In this document: positions 12,629 to 24,041 of the stretch, piece by piece | How positions within the stretch are numbered: position 1 is the first letter of the stretch | How the letters are laid out: the number at the start of each line of letters is the position of its first letter | Assembly (NCBI GenBank): GCA_037576215.1 | Contig: JBANDB010000009.1 | Location: forward strand, 2,852,001 to 2,916,000 | Length of the DNA stretch: 64,000 bases | Origin: Armillaria gallica | Lineage: Eukaryota > Basidiomycota > Agaricomycetes > Agaricales > Physalacriaceae | Direction: 5' to 3' | The notes under the pieces: generated by a model | The model's input: the letters and a program-made list of their open reading frames with translations, nothing else | Database searches by the model: none | Told to the model about the DNA's origin: nothing | Program-made: the position numbers and the translations under genes

Positions 12629-13750
12629 ATGTTCTCATTCCAATCGCAGGCGGCGACGTCGACATCCTTCAAGCCTTCTCTATCATCGAGTAGTGGCGAT
12701 GGCTCGGAAAAGATCGTTTTGATATTGGTGGGCTTGATTGGCTCCGGCAAGGTATATCAATCTCTCCACCTTCTGTGTTTGTTGCAGATTGTACTAAACA
12801 GCCATTCTAGAGTACATTCGCCCAAGCTCTGCAAGAACATTTCCCTACCTTTCGCCGATGCAACCAAGATGATCTTGGTAATCGGCGGGTGGTCGAGCAG
12901 CTCGCGCGGGATTCTCTTCGCCAAGGCCTGTCTGTGTGCGTAGATCGCACCAATTTCAATGAAGCGTGAGTTACGGCCTGTCATAGTAAATACCAACTGA
13001 TGTCTTGGGGCCTTAGGCAAAGAAAATATTGGATCCAAATAGCCCAGGAATTCCCCGGAACTCTGATCTGGGTTATTGTTTTCGATACCCCCTATGAGGT
13101 GACCATGCACCACAATTGTGGTGCCCATTACTACTTGCACCAGGCCGTCAGCTAAATTGGGATCTCGCTCACAGGTCTGCGTCTCCCGGCTCAGAGAACG
13201 TAAGTTCGATTCTTGTCATTTGTATGTAACAATATCAAACACCGATTCACTCCATACGCCTTTTTCAACAGGGAAATCTCATCCGACCATCAAGACACCC
13301 GAGCAGGCACTTGATATACTTGCACGCTTTGCTTCTGACTTCGTGCCCCCAATGAGCCACGAAGGCTACCACCGCTGCCTATATTTTTCTCCGTCAGACC
13401 ATCCATCACCCACCTACTCTGAATCTGATATCAGCACAATTCTCCAAAAGGTTCGCGATTCTGTGCCTGCGATTCCCTCGGTTTCGGCGCCATCTCGTAC
13501 CATCATTTCTAAGGCTCCTCGAGGCTCGCGCCCCTTTCCGGCTTTTTCCAATCGGAACAGCCGTGGTCGCGGCGGTTATAGGCGTTACAATTATCATCAG
13601 GCCCACTTCGGTGGTGGTGGCGGTCGCAGTCAGTATGGATCGTTAAACGGGGACTACGTAGACGCTGAGACGGTAACACAAGACCGTGAAGTCATCAGTG
13701 ATCTACACAGTCAATCCACTGCCACTGAGCCTGCAGGGCCTGTGACCTAG
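12629..13750 (+). CDS. P-loop kinase-like protein (PNKP/AAA_33 type) with Arg/Gly-rich tail
   Basis: Small P-loop ATPase or polynucleotide-kinase-like protein. Exon 1 ends inside the Walker A motif; splicing joins LVGLIGSGK to STFAQALQEHFP. It continues with RCNQDDLGNR, then GLSVCVDRTNFNEAQRKYWI (the DRTN kinase signature) and LIWVIVFDTPYEVC, SRLRERKSHP. This architecture matches the kinase half of PNKP and related nucleic-acid kinases, but the substrate cannot be told from sequence. The C-terminal ~100 residues are low complexity, with RG-rich and Gly-rich tracts (SRGRGGYRRYNY, FGGGGGR), suggesting RNA or nucleic-acid contact. ATG at 12629; stop TAG at 13748-13750. Four introns; the third contains an 18-bp perfect palindrome. 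No phosphatase or HIT domain is visible, so it is not full PNKP or aprataxin. Confidence 0.75.
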
Positions 13751-14160
13751 AAGATCGTAACCATGAGGTACCTTCGGCTATGGAGAACTCTAATTGGACG
13801 AGAGGAACTCCACAGAGAGATATTCCATGCGCCGTTTTGAACAACGAATTGATTTTATGTAAGAGCGGTACTTGCAATACTGAGAAAATATGCTATGACC
13901 GATCACATTTGTCTCGGCCTGTGGCTTAGTGACTCCCCAGCGACTATAACCGGACAATGGAAGACATTGTGTATGTGCAGATCATGCCTTTCTCGTCGAC
14001 CATAGTCCGCGAAACGCACTCGGGTCGTCACGAAAACAACGCCAACGTGAAAGGCAAGAAAATATGTCATTCAAGGCTCAGGTTTTTCCGAGTCCTCAGC
14101 GGCTTTCAATCGTTGGCCAAGTATTTTTGCACTGACCTGAAACGACTATTCAATTGTCTC
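13751..14160. other. Convergent intergenic gap
   Basis: Lies between the stops of the P-loop kinase gene (plus) and the TPR gene (minus). Only short, non-conserved open frames; presumably 3' UTRs and terminators of both genes. No repeat or RNA gene recognised. Confidence 0.6.
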
Positions 14161-15111
14161 TCAAGAGCTGGAAGGAAGATGGTATACATTACGGATGTGC
14201 ATTGCCGCACGCTCAACTCCGAAGTCTTTACTACGTTGATATTGCTCAAGGGCTGCTTCAAGTTGCCCAGCTAATACATTTCGGTTAATTATAGTCACAA
14301 AAGGTCGAAGAGAAGTGAAAAAAAAAGCTTACTAGCTTCGAGAACCGCTGCGAGATTGAATGCAATTTCAGGGTCTTCCGGTGAGAGCGAGGATGCAATA
14401 CTGTATGATCGAATGTCGTTAAAAACGCTTAACAAAAAATGAACACATTTGACATACTGTAAATGGTGTAATGCAAGGTCAGGGCGAGGTACTGGAGAAA
14501 TAATATATGCACTAGCCAAGTCTACTCGTAACCGGTGGCGGTCAGGTAAGGAAAAAAGGTTAGTACGACATTACATACTGGTATGGGTATCCGGACTGGC
14601 GGGCTGAAGGGCTATGGATTCCTTCCATACCGCAATGGCATCATCAAACTCCTCTATCGAAACGAGATGAATGTGCAGTCCACATCCACAAAAGAGCGTG
14701 ACGAACTGAGATGATAATGCGTAACGCCTAGATTGAATAGGGAGCTGGCATTTCGTCTGATGTCGGCACTCCGCTTATAAAGATTTTTTGCAGCCTCAAG
14801 ATCGCCCTCTTCAAGTTTCTGAGTTCCCTGTTCGAGACAACGGGAAGCCTCGACTTCTGCTGGATCGGTTGCAGTAGAATGTGGAGTAGTAGACGTTGCC
14901 CAGCCTGTAGATACGTGTCCAAAGCCTGCATCAAGATACACCCGCGGAATAACTTACGCTTTGATATTCCAAGAAAAACCGAAGACCTGGATCCAGGACA
15001 TGTCCGTTTGGAAGCAGCGATTGGCCGAGAAGACAAAAGAGATACACGGTGCGACTGTAAAACAATTTTGTGGGTACTGAGCCGAGAAACCGAGCGCCTG
15101 CAGAACGACAT
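14161..15111 (-). CDS. Mitochondrial TPR-repeat protein
   Basis: Unrecognised tetratricopeptide-repeat protein with a probable mitochondrial targeting peptide. From the ATG at 15111 the first ~50 residues are rich in Arg, Ser and Leu with no acids (MSFCRRSVSRLSTHKIVLQS). An intron (GTAAGT...GATGCAG) joins ISKR to FGHVSTGWATSTTPHST. The body holds TPR helices: ASRCLEQGTQKLEEGDLEAA with KNLYKRSADIRRNASSLFNL (residues ~75-115), then FDDAIAVWKESIALQPASPD and IASSLSPEDPEIAFNLAAVL, ending LEAALEQYQRSKDFGVERA and HLPSSS with a stop at 14161. Five to six exons. It shares a 189-bp divergent promoter with TIM23. A role in mitochondrial protein handling is possible, but nothing beyond TPR and targeting is seen. 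Confidence 0.72.
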
Positions 15112-15300
15112 GAAGATACGGTTTGACTTGTGTTTGGCTTTTGGTGAACCTTGACAATTAGAGTCTGGACGAAAAAGGCATCTGGGATCACGTGCGATGA
15201 CGCGGTCCTTGAAATTTTTGAGCCGACTGCCGATCAGTTCAGCTTGAATTCAAGCCACATCCAGCTTCTTCGGAGCGCCCCCCTTCCCTCTACCGTCGCC

Positions 15301-16223
15301 ATGTCGTCGTCGTCCCAGGCCTCGTCCTCGAGAAACCCAACGGATTATCTGCGAAATGCAACGTTCTCTCAGTCCCAGGATTCGTCGTCGTCGTCTGACG
15401 GGGCTCTCACCGCCTCTGACCTGCTAATGGGCGCGTATGATCCAGCAAAGCTGCACCCGCTCGCCGAGTTCGGTGACAAATTAGATTATCTTCTTCTCGA
15501 AGATGAAAAGACAAATGATATCCCTGGCGCTGGTACTGCTGTTCCCTCCAGGGGGTTCAGTGATGATCTTTGTTATGGAACTGGTACCATGTATCTCGGT
15601 GGTGCGTAAGATCTCTTTCATATTACCACTTTTGCTTTGCCTTTCTCGCTTTGGGCCTCATTTTACTCCCTGAATACACTCTCACCTTATCTCGACATCT
15701 CGGATGTCCCATCTTTAGTCCTCTTATTGTTTTTCTCCGTCACATGCTCACCCTGGTTTACCAAGGTCTGGCCCTTGGTGGTTTGTGGGGCATGCGCGAA
15801 GGCGCTCGAAGACCGCTTGCTGTGTCAAACACCAGGCTGCGGATCAACAGTATCCTCAACTCCGTGACTCGACGAGGCACATTTATTGGCAACTCGGCTG
15901 GTGTCCTCGGTCCGTCCTATCAATCTACCGATATCATCTCGTACTCATACACTACTCCCTGTATAGCCCTCGTGTATAATGGAGTTAATTCTTCCATTGA
16001 CGCTATGAGAGGAAAGCACGATATTCTCGGAAGCATGGGAGCTGGTGGAATTACGGGAGTTCTCTACAAGTCAACGGGTACGCAATTTACGTTCTGAGAG
16101 CCATTTCTCCGTGATCTTCACACCTTTTCGTCTTCCATAGCCGGAGTAAAGCCTGCGCTCTCAGCAGCAATTTTCATGTCCGGGGTAGCAGGAATCTGGA
16201 GTTATGTCAAAAAGATCGTTTAA
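15301..16223 (+). CDS. TIM23: Mitochondrial inner-membrane translocase subunit TIM23
   Basis: Channel-forming subunit of the TIM23 presequence translocase. From the ATG at 15301 there is a Ser-rich intermembrane-space segment (MSSSSQASSSRNPTDYLRNA), then LHPLAEFGDKLDYLLLEDEK. The membrane domain follows after an intron: TGTMYLGG with LALGGLWGMREGARRPL, then RLRINSILNSVTRRGTFIGN, ALVYNGVNSSIDAMRGKHD and SMGAGGITGVLYKST. It ends KPALSAAIFMSGVAGIWSYV and KKIV. The Gly-zipper helices and G-x-R-E-G-type loop are those of the Tim17/22/23 family, and the acidic N-terminal extension separates Tim23 from Tim17. Stop at 16221-16223. Three introns. Confidence 0.94.
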
Positions 16224-16607
16224 TCGACACGTTATGTATTGTCTAATACTAATCCTACTTCTTTGGACCTGGCGCTTGATGGTATCTGTGAGCGGGTTCT
16301 ATGGAATTTACATGAGACCCGACTGATGTTAGCCATTCAAAATCATCTGTTCCAGCTAGATGGCGGCATATCCTTTGCCATATCAGGCCCCTGATCTGAC
16401 ATACTTCCAGAACGTTAGGTGATCTCTACAACCTCGTTTTATTTCCCTCGTTGGCATTGGACGTCATCCCTTTGGGCAAACACTATAAATCATTGTACCC
16501 TGACCACATCTGATTCCACTGTTCATTGCCACGTACTTGAGTTGCGGGGCAGTTAACAATGCTTGATCTTTTCACGCCTTCCTGCCTCTTGCCGCTTCAT
16601 TCTCTTT
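16224..16607. other. Intergenic gap between TIM23 and the velvet gene
   Basis: 384 bp with no coding signal. Holds the TIM23 3' end and the likely promoter and 5' UTR of the velvet gene. Confidence 0.55.
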
Positions 16608-17915
16608 ATGACTTCCCTCTCAGTGATGAACGTCATGACTCCAAACATGTTGCTTTCCAATGCGGTCATTCGTCCTCCCCCGATTTCCCTCTTGTACGGT
16701 CAAGATATGGTCGACAGCGCCACCGCAAGATTAGGGTATGTATTCAAATACGTCGCTTGCGTTGAATTTGCGCTAACCTGTATTACCCGCTAGTTCCGTC
16801 TTAATGCCGTCGTCTATTACAAAAACAAGCGCTCATTTTCAAGGACATACGCTTTACGACTAAAGGTCAAAGGCATCGCCTCACGCCAGTTTTCGCATTC
16901 ACGCCAATCTCCGCACTCAACGCGCGTCTGCAGAGAAAGTATTGATTCCTCGCCGACTCCGCAATCTTTTAGCAGTCACGTATATTCGCAAAATCTATCT
17001 CAGTCTTCTTCTACTTCGTCCGGGCGCAGATCTGCCGCAGAATATCCTCCTCCTCATTTCGTTCGAAGGCAGCCACGGATCCAAGTCTCGTCCCTGTTGT
17101 CCGAATCCTATACTCGGTATGTACGAAACCATTCAATTGGTTCATGATCCGTTGATATACTGGTGAACCATATAGAACCTATCAGCTTGAGGTTGTTCAA
17201 CAGCCACAGAAAACAGCCGAGTTTCGGAACGCCAGCCTTTCCCGACTACCGCTCACTCCACCGCTAGTTGCTAGACTTGTAGTGAGGGATCCTTCGGGCA
17301 ATCCGGTCATTCCGTACGTGGCACTGCATCGCCGCATCTTATAGACTTACTGACCTCGAATGCCCAACAGCCAGGCGGAACTTCCGTTTCTTATTGCCCA
17401 TTTGTCGCTATATACGGACAATGGGCTTACGCGCATGGACGTCGGCTATACAATGGGCCAAGGGCCGCCTCTGTTGTATGGGAATTTAGTTTCGTCTCTA
17501 GATATCCTCGAAGACCTTCAAGGAAACACCGGCCTGTTCTTTATCTTTCCGGACGTGAGTATACGGTGGTGCGGACGTTTCCAACTTGGTATATCCCTGT
17601 TGCGAATTTCTAGGCGAGTGGTTTTCACCTTTCGGCTACGTAACTTTGCTCATTAGTATCAGCCCCTTCAGTACAGACTCATCTGGTAATATCACCTTGG
17701 CTGAGCAAGGCACTGTACTCGCCGAGACACGGACTCTTCCATTTGATGTTCTACCACAGGATCAGTATACAGCAGTCCGTGTGTTATTTCCCTTTTGTTA
17801 TTGCCCTCAGTTCTCGCCACTTACTTTACTCTTCCCAGCTCAAACGAGATTAACACAATCCTTTCTTCGGCAAGGCGCCAGGATGTTTTCATTTTTGCCA
17901 CAATCAAATCCGTAG
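16608..17915 (+). CDS. Velvet-domain developmental regulator
   Basis: Velvet-family transcription regulator; in fungi these proteins bind DNA as homo- or heterodimers (VeA/VelB/VosA/VelC) and control development and secondary metabolism. ATG at 16608 gives a 43-residue leader (MTSLSVMNVMTPNMLLSNAV), then an intron and a Ser/Pro-rich segment. The velvet domain spans most of the rest: YQLEVVQQPQKTAEFRNASL, LPLTPPLVARLVVRDPSGNP, IAHLSLYTDNGL, LYGNLVSSLDILEDLQGN and GLFFIFPDVSIRW, then FQLGISLLRIS, AEQGTVLAETRTLPFDVLP and QTRLTQSFLRQGARMF, ending 7 residues later. About six introns. The velvet domain closes the protein, with no long C-terminal extension. Which of the four classes it belongs to cannot be fixed here. 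The first exon is the least certain part. Confidence 0.85.
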
Positions 17916-18246
17916 ACACATTAAATCCTTCGTTCTTCCACGACGCATTTATTAAAAACTTCGCCTTCGTTATACACCTGCGCGTCCCGCTTAGGGATTT
18001 ACTTTTTAGACTTGCAAACCCAAGCCAATATGCTTATAGCCTTCGTCTTCAAATGTCTTCAATGGAGTTATTATTCCCTGACCGTTGGCAGGACACAGCA
18101 TTAAGCTATTTTTGCCGACCTTTGGCCTAAGAGACAGGTCTAAAAAAAAACTGATCGAGCCGGGTTGCATCGCTTTCACTGCGGCGGCACGTGGTGGATG
18201 AGTACATAAGATCTTGCCTCCTCCCATCGTCACATCGTCTACGTTA
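17916..18246. other. Intergenic gap between velvet and CYSTM genes
   Basis: 331 bp without a conserved frame. It contains the presumed promoter of the small cysteine-rich gene that starts at 18247. No repeat seen. Confidence 0.5.
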
Positions 18247-18823
18247 ATGGCTGCCAACGATTACTACGGTGGTGGAAAACCCCAGAACCAGTACTACCCC
18301 CCTCAAGGTATGCGTCCCGTCCAGGTGGAGACTACGAGGCTATATGCCACTTGAATGTCCTTGACCGCCACTTTGGAAGCTCTACGTTATTGACACCATC
18401 TGACTTGACATATCCCTTGTAGGTCCACCGCCAGGACAGGGGGCTATTATCCCGGTCCGCAGGTACGTTTGGGTATCCTTCAGACAGACGCCCATTCATA
18501 TTTGGTGATTTAGGCACCTCAGCAGTCTTACCAGGGCTACCCCCAGCAAGGCTACCCTCAGCAAGGCGGCTATGGTGGAGGATACCAGCCCCAGCCTCAG
18601 CCTCAGGCAGTCATAGTGTTCGTCGTTTTCCTGAGACGGTCTTTGTGTCCGCGCTGACCAGTTCATACAGACAACAGCCCGAGAAAGGCGGAGGTGGGGG
18701 AGGTGGATGCATGGCCTGCCTGGCTGGAATGTGTTTGTGTTGCTGCGCCGAAGGTCTGTCAGCTGTATCCTGGAAGTACATGAAACTGAATCATCTGCAG
18801 AACTGTGCGAATGCTTGTTTTAA
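18247..18823 (+). CDS. Small CYSTM-type cysteine-rich tail protein
   Basis: Short protein (about 100 residues) with the layout of cysteine-rich transmembrane (CYSTM) stress peptides. The N-terminus is Gly/Tyr/Gln/Pro-rich: MAANDYYGGGKPQNQYYPPQ, then PPGQG, YYPGPQ and degenerate QGYPQQGYPQQGGYGGGYQ repeats. The C-terminus is a Gly run followed by CMACLAGMCLCCCAE, and an intron joins this to ELCECLF and a stop at 18821-18823. The Cys-rich helix is the conserved part and is expected to sit in or on the plasma membrane. Known members affect tolerance to metals and other stress; no specific role can be deduced. Four exons with short introns; the DNA of the repeat part is itself a small imperfect tandem repeat. 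Confidence 0.8.
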
Positions 18824-19164
18824 TCGAGCCCTGTGCAGTGCAGGCTGCGGCCACAGACATTACGTTTTTCTTTCCACATGCGATGCCTCTGTTTTCTTTC
18901 ACTTAGTTCTCCTATTATGTGTTTATATATCTCTTAGCCTTACATGTATCAGTGGATATCGAACAAGTACATCGTAAACTCCAGAGCTCCCAGTCGTCAG
19001 ATTTTTCAAACCCTGAGTATATGCGGCTTCCGCTGGCGGTCGGCAAGGCGTTCAATGCGGAGATTATGATTGGACGACGGCCCCTGTTCCGCCTGGTTCC
19101 GAAGCTGTGAGCCGTGACCGTGACGGGATTTACCTGCTCTTTCCTCCAAAATCCTACATCGAAA
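18824..19164. other. Intergenic gap upstream of CYT1
   Basis: 341 bp holding the CYSTM gene 3' end and the CYT1 promoter. Nothing conserved recognised. Confidence 0.5.
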
Positions 19165-20475
19165 ATGCTGTCAAGGCTACCCGCTGGGGCCTTCAGGAAT
19201 GCAGGCGCCTTTAGAGCTTCACGTTCGACGTGGCAGGCAGGCTCGCGCTCCTCTGCGGTACGAGCAATATTTCCTGACACTGAAATGACATTCCAACACC
19301 CCTCAGGTCCGCTTCGCCTCCACGCATGCTGGTTCCAGTTCAAGTGCATTTGAGGTTAGCATTTTCATTGTTCTTTATCGCTCTGATTGTAAGATAAATT
19401 GCTGTAGGCCTTCATGAACTCTCGCGTCACTCTCGCGTCGGCAACTCTCTTCACCGCGGGCACCATTGCCTGGTATACCCATCTCTACGGTTCTCTCCCT
19501 TTTATTGGCGAGGCCCACGCCAGTCACCTCAGTGATGCAGGTCTTCATCCTCCTGCCTACCCATGGTCTCACAATGGCTTTTTTGACACGTTTGACCACG
19601 CCAGGTATTCCGGTTTTGCCCGTCGTCTGCGCGCTCATTTGACTTGAACCTTGTTCTTCAGCATCCGACGAGGCTATCAAGTGTACCGTGAAGTTTGTGC
19701 CGCCTGCCATTCACTTGACCGTATTGCCTGGCGAAACCTCGTTGGGGTGTCACACACTGCCGATGAAGCACGCGCCATGGCTGAAGAGGTTGAGTACCAG
19801 GATGGTCCTAATGACCAGGGAGAGATGTTTATGCGCCCGGGAAAGCTGGCGGACTACATGCCCCCTCCCTACCCCAACGAAGAAGCTGCTCGGGCCGGAA
19901 ACGCAGGTGCCTTGCCACCAGATCTTAGTTTGATTGTCAAGGCTCGCCATGGCGGTTCTGTGAGTGTGTCTACACTTGTTTAGATGCACTCTGCTCACAT
20001 ACGTCCCAGGACTACATCTTCTCGTTGTTGACTGGATACGTCGATGCTCCCGCTGGTGTTGAAATTCGTGATGGAATGAACTACAATCCATTCTTCCCTG
20101 GCGGCGCTATCTCCATGGCTCGAGTATTGTTTGATGGCATTGTCGAGTATGATGATGGTATGTCGCACTTTGTGGTAATTGAAAGTACTTGACGCCTCGA
20201 TCCAGGTACCCCCGCTACCACGTCGCAGATGGCGAAAGATGTCACCACCTTCTTGAACTGGGCAGCTGAGCCGGAACATGATGAGAGGAAGAAGTATGGA
20301 ATCAAGGCTGTTATCTTGTTCTCCACTCTTTTCGCTCTCAGCGTCTACGTCAAGCGCTTCAAATGGACTACGATCAAAAACAGGAAGATCTGTAAGTTTT
20401 CATCACTTCATCTATCGCATTTCGCTTACGGTTGATCATCCAGTTTACGACCCTCCTGTGGACAAGGGCCATTAG
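19165..20475 (+). CDS. CYT1: Cytochrome c1, heme protein of complex III
   Basis: Heme c subunit of the bc1 complex in the mitochondrial inner membrane. ATG at 19165 starts a bipartite presequence ([19 protein letters not shown], basic and Ser-rich), followed by the hydrophobic sorting stretch [20 protein letters not shown]. The mature part has [14 protein letters not shown] and [20 protein letters not shown], with the heme-binding CxxCH as CAACH. The heme-ligand Met region is present ([20 protein letters not shown]). Other signatures are [25 protein letters not shown] and [10 protein letters not shown]. The C-terminal anchor is [20 protein letters not shown], then a short basic tail ending DPPVDKGH and a stop at 20473-20475. 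Five or six introns. Intact by inspection. Confidence 0.96.
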
Positions 20476-20663
20476 ATACTGTGTAGCCAAGTGTACTGTA
20501 GATAAGACGATCTCAATAATTAGTCAACTTGCACACGGATTATTTGAATTTGTCAATGTTTGGATCGGAAGCCTGATTGCTCCAAGTGGCCCTCTGTTAA
20601 CTTCCACCTGTGACCACATCGTGCATTTCTTCTTCCCCCCGCTAAAGCTCCCGCTTACTCGCA

Positions 20664-22462
20664 ATGTCCTCCGCTTCATGGCCTCCACAACTCAAGTGCG
20701 TAGGACGCTCTCTTCTCCGGCTCTCGTTTACCTCGAATCACAGAGATTGGGTCGCAAAATGCCTAGGTCAAATGACAGATACCAACAGAGTGGAAGCCCA
20801 AGAAGAATTAAGAAAGGTAATTGCTGATGCTTTCGCGGCACAAACTCTCTGGACGACGGACTGGGCTGGGATACAATTGCAAAGGTCTTCGAAGTCCTAA
20901 ATTTCTTTCCTGCCACATTGTTCGTTTATGCCCTGCTTTTCCTCCCTGTAGTTTGCTTCCCAAGCAGCCTATGCTCAAGCGCAAGAGGTACGTCATATAT
21001 CCCATGCTTTTGAGTTGAACACTCTAATCGAGCCTCCCACAGTAACGACCTACCTATGTCCAACAAAAAGGCCAAGAAATCTGCGCTGAAGCAAGCCTCA
21101 AATCATACTTCAGACTTCAACAATCCTGTGGCTTTGAATCGACGTGCACAACGCTTCCAACGAGAACATGAAATCGAACGACAGAAGTCACTGGGCGGCA
21201 ACGCTTCTCTCAAGGCAAATCAACAGTATGCTCACCTGAGTGACCGACCGACAAGTCGCCCGTCTTCGCCATATGTGAACTCTGCTGACGATCCTGACGC
21301 TGACCCGGTGCGTGCACCTCCAGCCAGCACTCGTCATCGAGCTAACTTCAATGTCAGAACGTGATTGACTGGGACCGGTACACAATAGTCGGGAGCTCCC
21401 AAGAGCTATTCAAGGACTATCTGCGACTAACTTCTGTGCGTTGTGAGCCCATCTTGCTCCAGCATCTAATGCACCCCTGCAGGAACCCAAACCGGAGCAA
21501 ATAAGACCCTACGCTGTCCTCCAACAGACTCTTTTGGAACTCAAGAAGCGGTGGCGAGAGAAGTGCTCGTATAGCTGGATATGTAATCAGTTCAAGAGTC
21601 TTCGACAGGATCTAACGGTGTGTATCTCGTCGTCCTCGCCATTATGGTCTTGCACGTTTCCCTACATTTTACTCTTCACGCAGGTTCAGCGAATAAAGAA
21701 CGACTTCACCGTTCAGGTCTACGAAATACACGCACGAATGGCTCTAGAAAGTGTATGCTTTTCTTTCTCAATGCCTGCACATATTTTGATATCGCGACAC
21801 TCCAGAACGATATGGTTGAGTTCAACCAATGTCAAGCCACGTTGAAGACACTATATGAACTAGGAATACCGGGCAAACAAGAGGAATTTACTGCTTACCG
21901 CATCCTTATGTTGCTACATGGTCGCAACAGAAGTGGTCCGTCTTGTTTCCTCTGGACCGTAAACGACCTCTGACCTTGTTTGTTTTAGAATTGAATCTCT
22001 ACGTAGGTCAGCTAACACCTCGACAGAAATCGGATTCCGCCGTAAAGCATGCACTGGATGTGCAAAAGTCTTTGGCTATGGGGAACTACCATGCGCTGTT
22101 CAAACTGTACATGAATGCCCCGAATATGGGCGGATACATCATGGATCATTTGATAGGTCGAGAGAGGGCCAAAGCTCTTATGATCATGACTAAAGCGTAA
22201 GCATTCATCCGTTGTCTGTGATCCGCTATTGAATGGTGTAAACAGCTACAAAACTCTTCCTTTGAGTTTCATACACAGCGAACTGGCTTTTGACGACATC
22301 GAATCCGCGCACAAATTCCTTACTGAACATTCCTCGTCTTTTTTCACCAACCCCAGTAGTCCCGATATAGAGAAGACTCTCGACTGTAGGCCTATCTTAC
22401 CCAATCTGACCCAGGCTTACGAGGAGAAGTATCGGAGAGTCGGCATCAGAGGGGCAATATGA
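20664..22462 (+). CDS. THP3: THP3/LENG8-like SAC3/GANP-family protein
   Basis: SAC3/GANP-domain protein related to yeast Thp3 and human LENG8, which act with Csn12 in transcription elongation and mRNA maturation. Start at 20664 (MSSASWPPQLK). After a Lys-rich linker (SNKKAKKSALKQAS) and a Ser/Pro-rich stretch the conserved domain starts: DWDRYTIVGSSQELFKDYLR, EPKPEQIRPYAVLQQTL, KSLRQDLT joined to VQRIKNDFTVQVYEIHARMA. Then NDMVEFNQCQATLKTLYELG, ALDVQKSLAMGNYHALFKLY and HLIGRERAKALMIMTKA, ending YEEKYRRVGIRGAI with a stop at 22460-22462. The N-Q-C-Q and IHARMALE motifs are diagnostic. Seven or so short introns. Confidence 0.88.
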
Positions 22463-22670
22463 TTTTCCTACTCCATCTCCTATTATCTATTCTTATTGTT
22501 TTCGACGCTTTTTCTACATCCCACTGGCGATACTACCTTTCTCTTACAGGCCTCATGCACCATTCCCCACGACGCCAAGATAGTCATGGCAGGTGTATCA
22601 TTGTTGGGCGGGATGAGTACGGTGTAATGTCATGTATGCAGCATTGCTTTGTAGATATGAATGAAAAACA

Positions 22671-24041
22671 TCAATCGCGCATTCTCGCTGGAATGAATCT
22701 GCGCACGACGACCTCCCTAACGGAGTAGTGCGAAAAGCAAGCAGGAGATTTAAGTACATCTATGGACAGTCGTGATCGTGCTGGTATGGTCACGTAGGCA
22801 AGGATAAGTGTCTGAAAGGAGTCAGCATAAACTTGTTGACGAATGTTCATTGTACCTTTTGCACTTGGGTGTTGGCACGATTGATCGTGCTGAGCCATGA
22901 CCATGCAAATGGTGAGGCATTTTGGACATTGAGCACCGAGTTTTCTTGATCTGCTGGATCTTCGTACACGGGACAGATGACCACGGAAAACCTGTAGGTA
23001 GACTTAGCGAGTGCTTTGTCAAGGATGGAAAACTTACTCCGCATGCGAGAAGACGGGACCCCGTTTATACAGAAGATAATCAACACAAAACTTGAGGCCT
23101 CCTCTGACGACCCAGCCGAGAGAGCGATAATGATGATACACAACATAGTTAATCAGAAAAGGATTGTCGAACTGTAGCAGTTGCACTGGGGCATTGGGTA
23201 TTGGAGGGAACAAGTGCACTTGTTGGAACGTATTCCATATTTGCTCGAGACTCATGGGTTCGTGCTGGATAAAAAGATATTTGTATTGAGAAGAGTGGAT
23301 AAGATACGCAGTAGCTAACCGTATCGGGATTCAACACAGTGAGACAGTCAAAATTCCATATGAGAAAAAAGGCTTCGGGCAGGGTGAGCTGAAGATGTTC
23401 AAGGTCTTCCAGCTCTTCCTCATCTACATCTTGAGGTGATGGCAACGGAAGAGAAGGAAGGGGGTCGTCCGTTGTTTGCAGGAGTTGGTTTCCATGTCGC
23501 TGCGGAGGGAATATTGGGTCCAGAAAGAGCAGGAGTTATGACGCGTCCTTCGGATTCAAAGATGGCCTCTGCCTCAGCGGCGACGGCAGCAATAGCACGC
23601 GCACGGTCCAGCTTGAATTGTTTTCGTTCCGCCCTTCGCTTTTCACGGATCTCCTCAGATGTAATCTCTGCAGCATTTTTTAGGGAGCGAAGTTTCCGGG
23701 GAGATATGGAACTTACGTTTTCCTCGCATGGTCTTCTGTCGGGCGAGCCAGCTGGGTTCACTCCGTGATAGGTCGCCCTTGCCAAAGAAACCCCGCCTCC
23801 AAAGGAGTAAAACATCTGGGGAATTGGTAACCCAGACGGAGCAAGTCGTAGAGTCGAAAATAGCTTCGCAGTGAGGTGTTTGAACTCGGGCTAGAGATAG
23901 TCCGAGAAGGTTGAGTACCGACCGTATTGGCTTGGGAGAATCGTCGGTGAATAGGATGGGTAAGGGATTCGCGTAAATCCTGTTGTTTTCATTTCGGCGG
24001 CCCCCGCCTTTGAAGGGGCCTTTGGAACGTCCAGATGGCAT
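22671..24041 (-). CDS. SEN2: tRNA-splicing endonuclease catalytic subunit SEN2
   Basis: Catalytic subunit cutting the 5' splice site of intron-containing pre-tRNAs in the SEN complex. ATG at 24041 (MPSGRSKGPFKGGG). An N-terminal domain with HCEAIFDSTTCSVWVTN and LLLWRRGFFGKGDLSRSEP is followed by a charged coiled coil (EIREKRRAERKQFKLDRARA). The nuclease domain contains LPEAFFLIWNFDCLTV, FLINYVVYHHYRSLGWVVRG and KFCVDYLLYKRGPVFSHAEF. The catalytic Tyr and His are in YKRGPVFSH, and the catalytic Lys is probably in QVQKTLILAYVTIP. Ends FIPARMRD with a stop at 22671. Four or five introns. Convergent with THP3 (208 bp) and divergent from MET5 (459 bp). Confidence 0.93.
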
